16,416 nt of DNA from Thiobacillus sp. (GTDB taxonomy: Bacteria; Pseudomonadota; Gammaproteobacteria; Burkholderiales; Thiobacillaceae), in assembly GCA_011391285.1 (NCBI GenBank), contig JAABQU010000245.1, forward strand, positions 1-16,416. Reading direction: 5' to 3'. A program made the position numbers and the translations under genes. Below the pieces are notes generated by a model, which saw nothing but the letters and a program-made list of their open reading frames with translations, did no database searches and had not been told where the DNA came from. Shown here piece after piece: positions 14,861-16,416 of the stretch (positions are counted from its first letter, which is position 1; each line of letters starts with the position of its first letter).

Positions 14861-15319
14861 CTAAATCCCCGCCGCCAGCGACGCCACCACCGAACTGCCA
14901 ATGCCGTCGCTGGGATCGAGCACTCGCAGCTGCTCCAAGATTTCGACCGAGGCGGGCGTGTTGCCGCGGCGCAGTTCGATGAAGGCCATGGCCTTGAGGG
15001 TGAGCAGGGCAAAGCTGGCTTCCTGGCCGCTCAGCATGGCCAGCGTCCAGTCGCGCCAATCCGGCGGCAGCTGGCCGAGGCGGGCGGCTTCGCGCATGCC
15101 CAGCGCGGCCATGTCGTAGGCGGCGTCGAATTGGCACTCGCGGTTGTAGAACTTGACCAGCGCGCGGTACAGCGGCAACGAGCAGGGCGCCTGGCTGCGG
15201 GCGATACCGAACAGCAATTCGGCCGCCGCCGGATCGCTGCGGTGCAGTGCCATGCCGCGTTGCAGCAGTTCCAGTGCCTCGGCGGGCAGGCTGTCGATGT
15301 CGACCGGGTTGGGGGTCAT
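14861..15319 (-). CDS. Hypothetical TPR-like helical protein in the ankyrin operon
   Basis: The 152-residue, all-helical protein has no signal peptide. Helical pairs with TPR-like spacing are visible: LPAEALELLQRGMALHRSDPAAAELLFGIA (about 11-40), LYRALVKFYNRECQFDAAYDMAALGM (50-75) and LLTLKAMAFIELRRGNTPASVEILEQLRVLDP (105-136). The resemblance is to type III secretion chaperone and TPR folds; it is inferred from pattern, not from a recognised family. ATG 15319 overlaps the ankyrin gene stop (ATGA), implying coupled translation and perhaps a complex between the two. The longer open frame upstream is antisense-free shadow of the ankyrin gene and is rejected. Confidence 0.75.
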   Translation of the reverse strand: MTPNPVDIDSLPAEALELLQRGMALHRSDPAAAELLFGIARSQAPCSLPLYRALVKFYNRECQFDAAYDMAALGMREAARLGQLPPDWRDWTLAMLSGQEASFALLTLKAMAFIELRRGNTPASVEILEQLRVLDPSDGIGSSVVASLAAGI

Positions 15320-15783
15320 GCGGCTACTTGGTGCAGGGGCCGCAGCAGTTTCATGCAGGCGCGGTTGGCCGCCAGGTCCAGCGCGGTGAAGCCGTCCAGC
15401 GTTGCCAGCGTGGGGTCGGCGCCGGCGTCGAGCAGCAGCTGGACGATCGCGGTCTTGCCGGCCGAGGCGGCGTAGATCAGCGCGGTGGCGCCGTTGACGT
15501 TCTGGCTGTCGAGCGGTGCGCCGGCCTTGAGCAGGGCGTTCACGCAGGGGGCGCTGCCGGCGTAGCAGGCGAACCACAGCGCGCCGTTGCCGTCGGCGTT
15601 CAGCTCGAGCGGATCGGCGCCGCGCGACAGCAGCTCGCCGATGTAGCCGATGCGCCCCAGGCGCGCGGCGTACATCAAGGGCGTGGTGGCGTTGGCGATG
15701 CGGCCGTGCAGCGCTTGCTGCAGCGAGTCGGTGGATGGGAAGCCTTCGTGTTCGAGCCAGGCTTTGAGTGCAATGTCATTCAT
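15316..15783 (-). CDS. Ankyrin-repeat protein
   Basis: The 155-residue cytoplasmic protein begins with a short helical cap (ALKAWLEHEGFP) and then has about four ankyrin repeats: residues 31-62 (TTPLMYAARLGRIGYIGELL, SRGADPLE), 63-95, 96-128 (GATALIYAASAGKTAIVQLL, DAGADPT) and a partial one at 129-150. Ankyrin repeats bind proteins; none is catalytic. The repeat two/three region GALWFAC...QNVNGAT is shared with the rhodanese-ankyrin protein, so the two are paralogues. ATG 15783 has GGAGG at 7 bases. The start overlaps the flavoprotein stop by eight bases and the stop overlaps the TPR-like start, so it is tightly packed in the operon. Confidence 0.88.
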   Translation of the reverse strand: MNDIALKAWLEHEGFPSTDSLQQALHGRIANATTPLMYAARLGRIGYIGELLSRGADPLELNADGNGALWFACYAGSAPCVNALLKAGAPLDSQNVNGATALIYAASAGKTAIVQLLLDAGADPTLATLDGFTALDLAANRACMKLLRPLHQVAA

Positions 15784-16416
15784 CGTAGGCCTCCAGGGTC
15801 AGAAGTCGGGGATCGTCTACAGGCATGCCCAAGGCAAAGTGGTACAGCACCTGAAAACGGCTGTCGGTGAGGCCGAGCACGTCGTGGTCGGCGTCGTCGA
15901 AAAAGCAGCCGATGCCGGTGCCGCGCCAACCGGCGGCTTCGGCCTCCAGCGTGATGACGTGGCCGAGCATGCCTGCCTCCCAGTGCAGGTGGCGGTAGGC
16001 GGCGGGGTGCGTTGCGATGGGCGCGGCGAATTCGGCTACCAGCATGAAGGTGACGGCGCTGTGCGAGGCGATGTCCTGATGGCACGACAGCGTGCGCGCG
16101 GTTTTGGCGGCGGCGGCCTGCACCAGCTGAAACAGCGGCAACTCGGGGTCGGCCGCGTCCCACTTGAATTCGGTGCGCAACGATTCGCGCAACGCGGCTG
16201 CGGCGGCGTCGCTGCGTGGCAGTGCATACAGGCCGGGCGCGATGCCATCGACCCGATGTACCAGCAGCACCGGATGCACGCGCGGGGCATGCGGCCACAT
16301 TTCCCACACTGGGGAATGGCCCGGCAACAGGCAGGACAGCAGGCGGCGGAACGTGGTGTTGGGTAGGACGGACCGGCCGTCGAAGGCCTGGGCGCTGCGG
16401 CGCTTGAGGATGACCT
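15776..16416 (-). CDS. SagB/nitroreductase-family flavoprotein, 5' end outside the window
   Basis: Partial: 212 C-terminal residues are visible and the frame stays open to the window edge; an internal TTG at 16327 is not taken as the start. The visible part opens ILKRRSAQAFDG, the Arg-Arg-Ser pattern that binds the FMN phosphate in nitroreductases. It continues with VHPVLLVHRVDGIAPGLY, as in SagB/ThcOx dehydrogenases. It also has HWEAGMLGHVITLEAEAAGWRGTGIGCFFDD, the conserved C-terminal FMN/dimer region. Family members use FMN for NAD(P)H-dependent reductions or for azoline oxidation in peptide maturation; no precursor peptide or YcaO gene is visible here, so an azoline role is not supported. 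Its stop overlaps the ankyrin start by eight bases. Confidence 0.85.
   Translation of the reverse strand, partial: VILKRRSAQAFDGRSVLPNTTFRRLLSCLLPGHSPVWEMWPHAPRVHPVLLVHRVDGIAPGLYALPRSDAAAAALRESLRTEFKWDAADPELPLFQLVQAAAAKTARTLSCHQDIASHSAVTFMLVAEFAAPIATHPAAYRHLHWEAGMLGHVITLEAEAAGWRGTGIGCFFDDADHDVLGLTDSRFQVLYHFALGMPVDDPRLLTLEAYDE

Overview
The window (about 62% G+C by eye) looks like chromosome from a diazotrophic betaproteobacterium. The nitrogen-fixation proteins NifU, NifS, NifF and nif-type IscA closely resemble the Azotobacter/Azoarcus type. Around them are a MacAB-TolC-like exporter, an L,D-transpeptidase and ankyrin proteins. The lineage is inferred from protein style and composition; no rRNA is present.

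Left edge (1-2314, minus strand). A promoterless gene cassette carries a small membrane protein followed by a recognisable integron attC site at 4-75. Its other boundary is a bare GTTGGGC core at 504-510. Next to it lies a DUF3617 gene that appears cut short, then a possible 70-residue ORF, then a roughly 390-residue lipoprotein of unknown function. Positions 2315-2743 hold no convincing gene.

Efflux region (2744-8492). A MarR-type repressor (minus) diverges from a five-gene plus-strand operon: a DUF4405 membrane protein, a NodT-type outer-membrane factor, a periplasmic adaptor, a MacB-type ATPase and a MacB-type permease. Genes two to five are tightly coupled by overlaps or near-overlaps. 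A good sigma-70 promoter and a 13-bp palindrome sit between the repressor and the operon, which suggests MarR control.

Nitrogen-fixation region (8569-12072). iscA-nifU-nifS runs on the minus strand and nifF diverges on the plus strand. Each direction has a well-placed -24/-12 sigma-54 promoter, at 11064-11078 and 11439-11454. Two NifA-type TGT-N10-ACA sites, arranged as an inverted pair, lie between them. A REP-like palindromic element sits between these sites and the nifF promoter. Together the genes supply Fe-S clusters (IscA, NifU, NifS) and electrons (flavodoxin NifF) to nitrogenase. nifF converges on a lipoprotein L,D-transpeptidase with a one-base gap.

Right edge (13351-16416, minus strand). 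A compact operon encodes a SagB/nitroreductase-like flavoprotein (5' end outside the window), an ankyrin protein, a helical TPR-like protein, an apparently frameshifted small protein and a rhodanese-ankyrin fusion. A second REP-like element lies within it. The two ankyrin modules are clear paralogues. The operon's proximity to nif genes and its unusual gene combination make it the best candidate here for an undescribed accessory system; its function is unknown.
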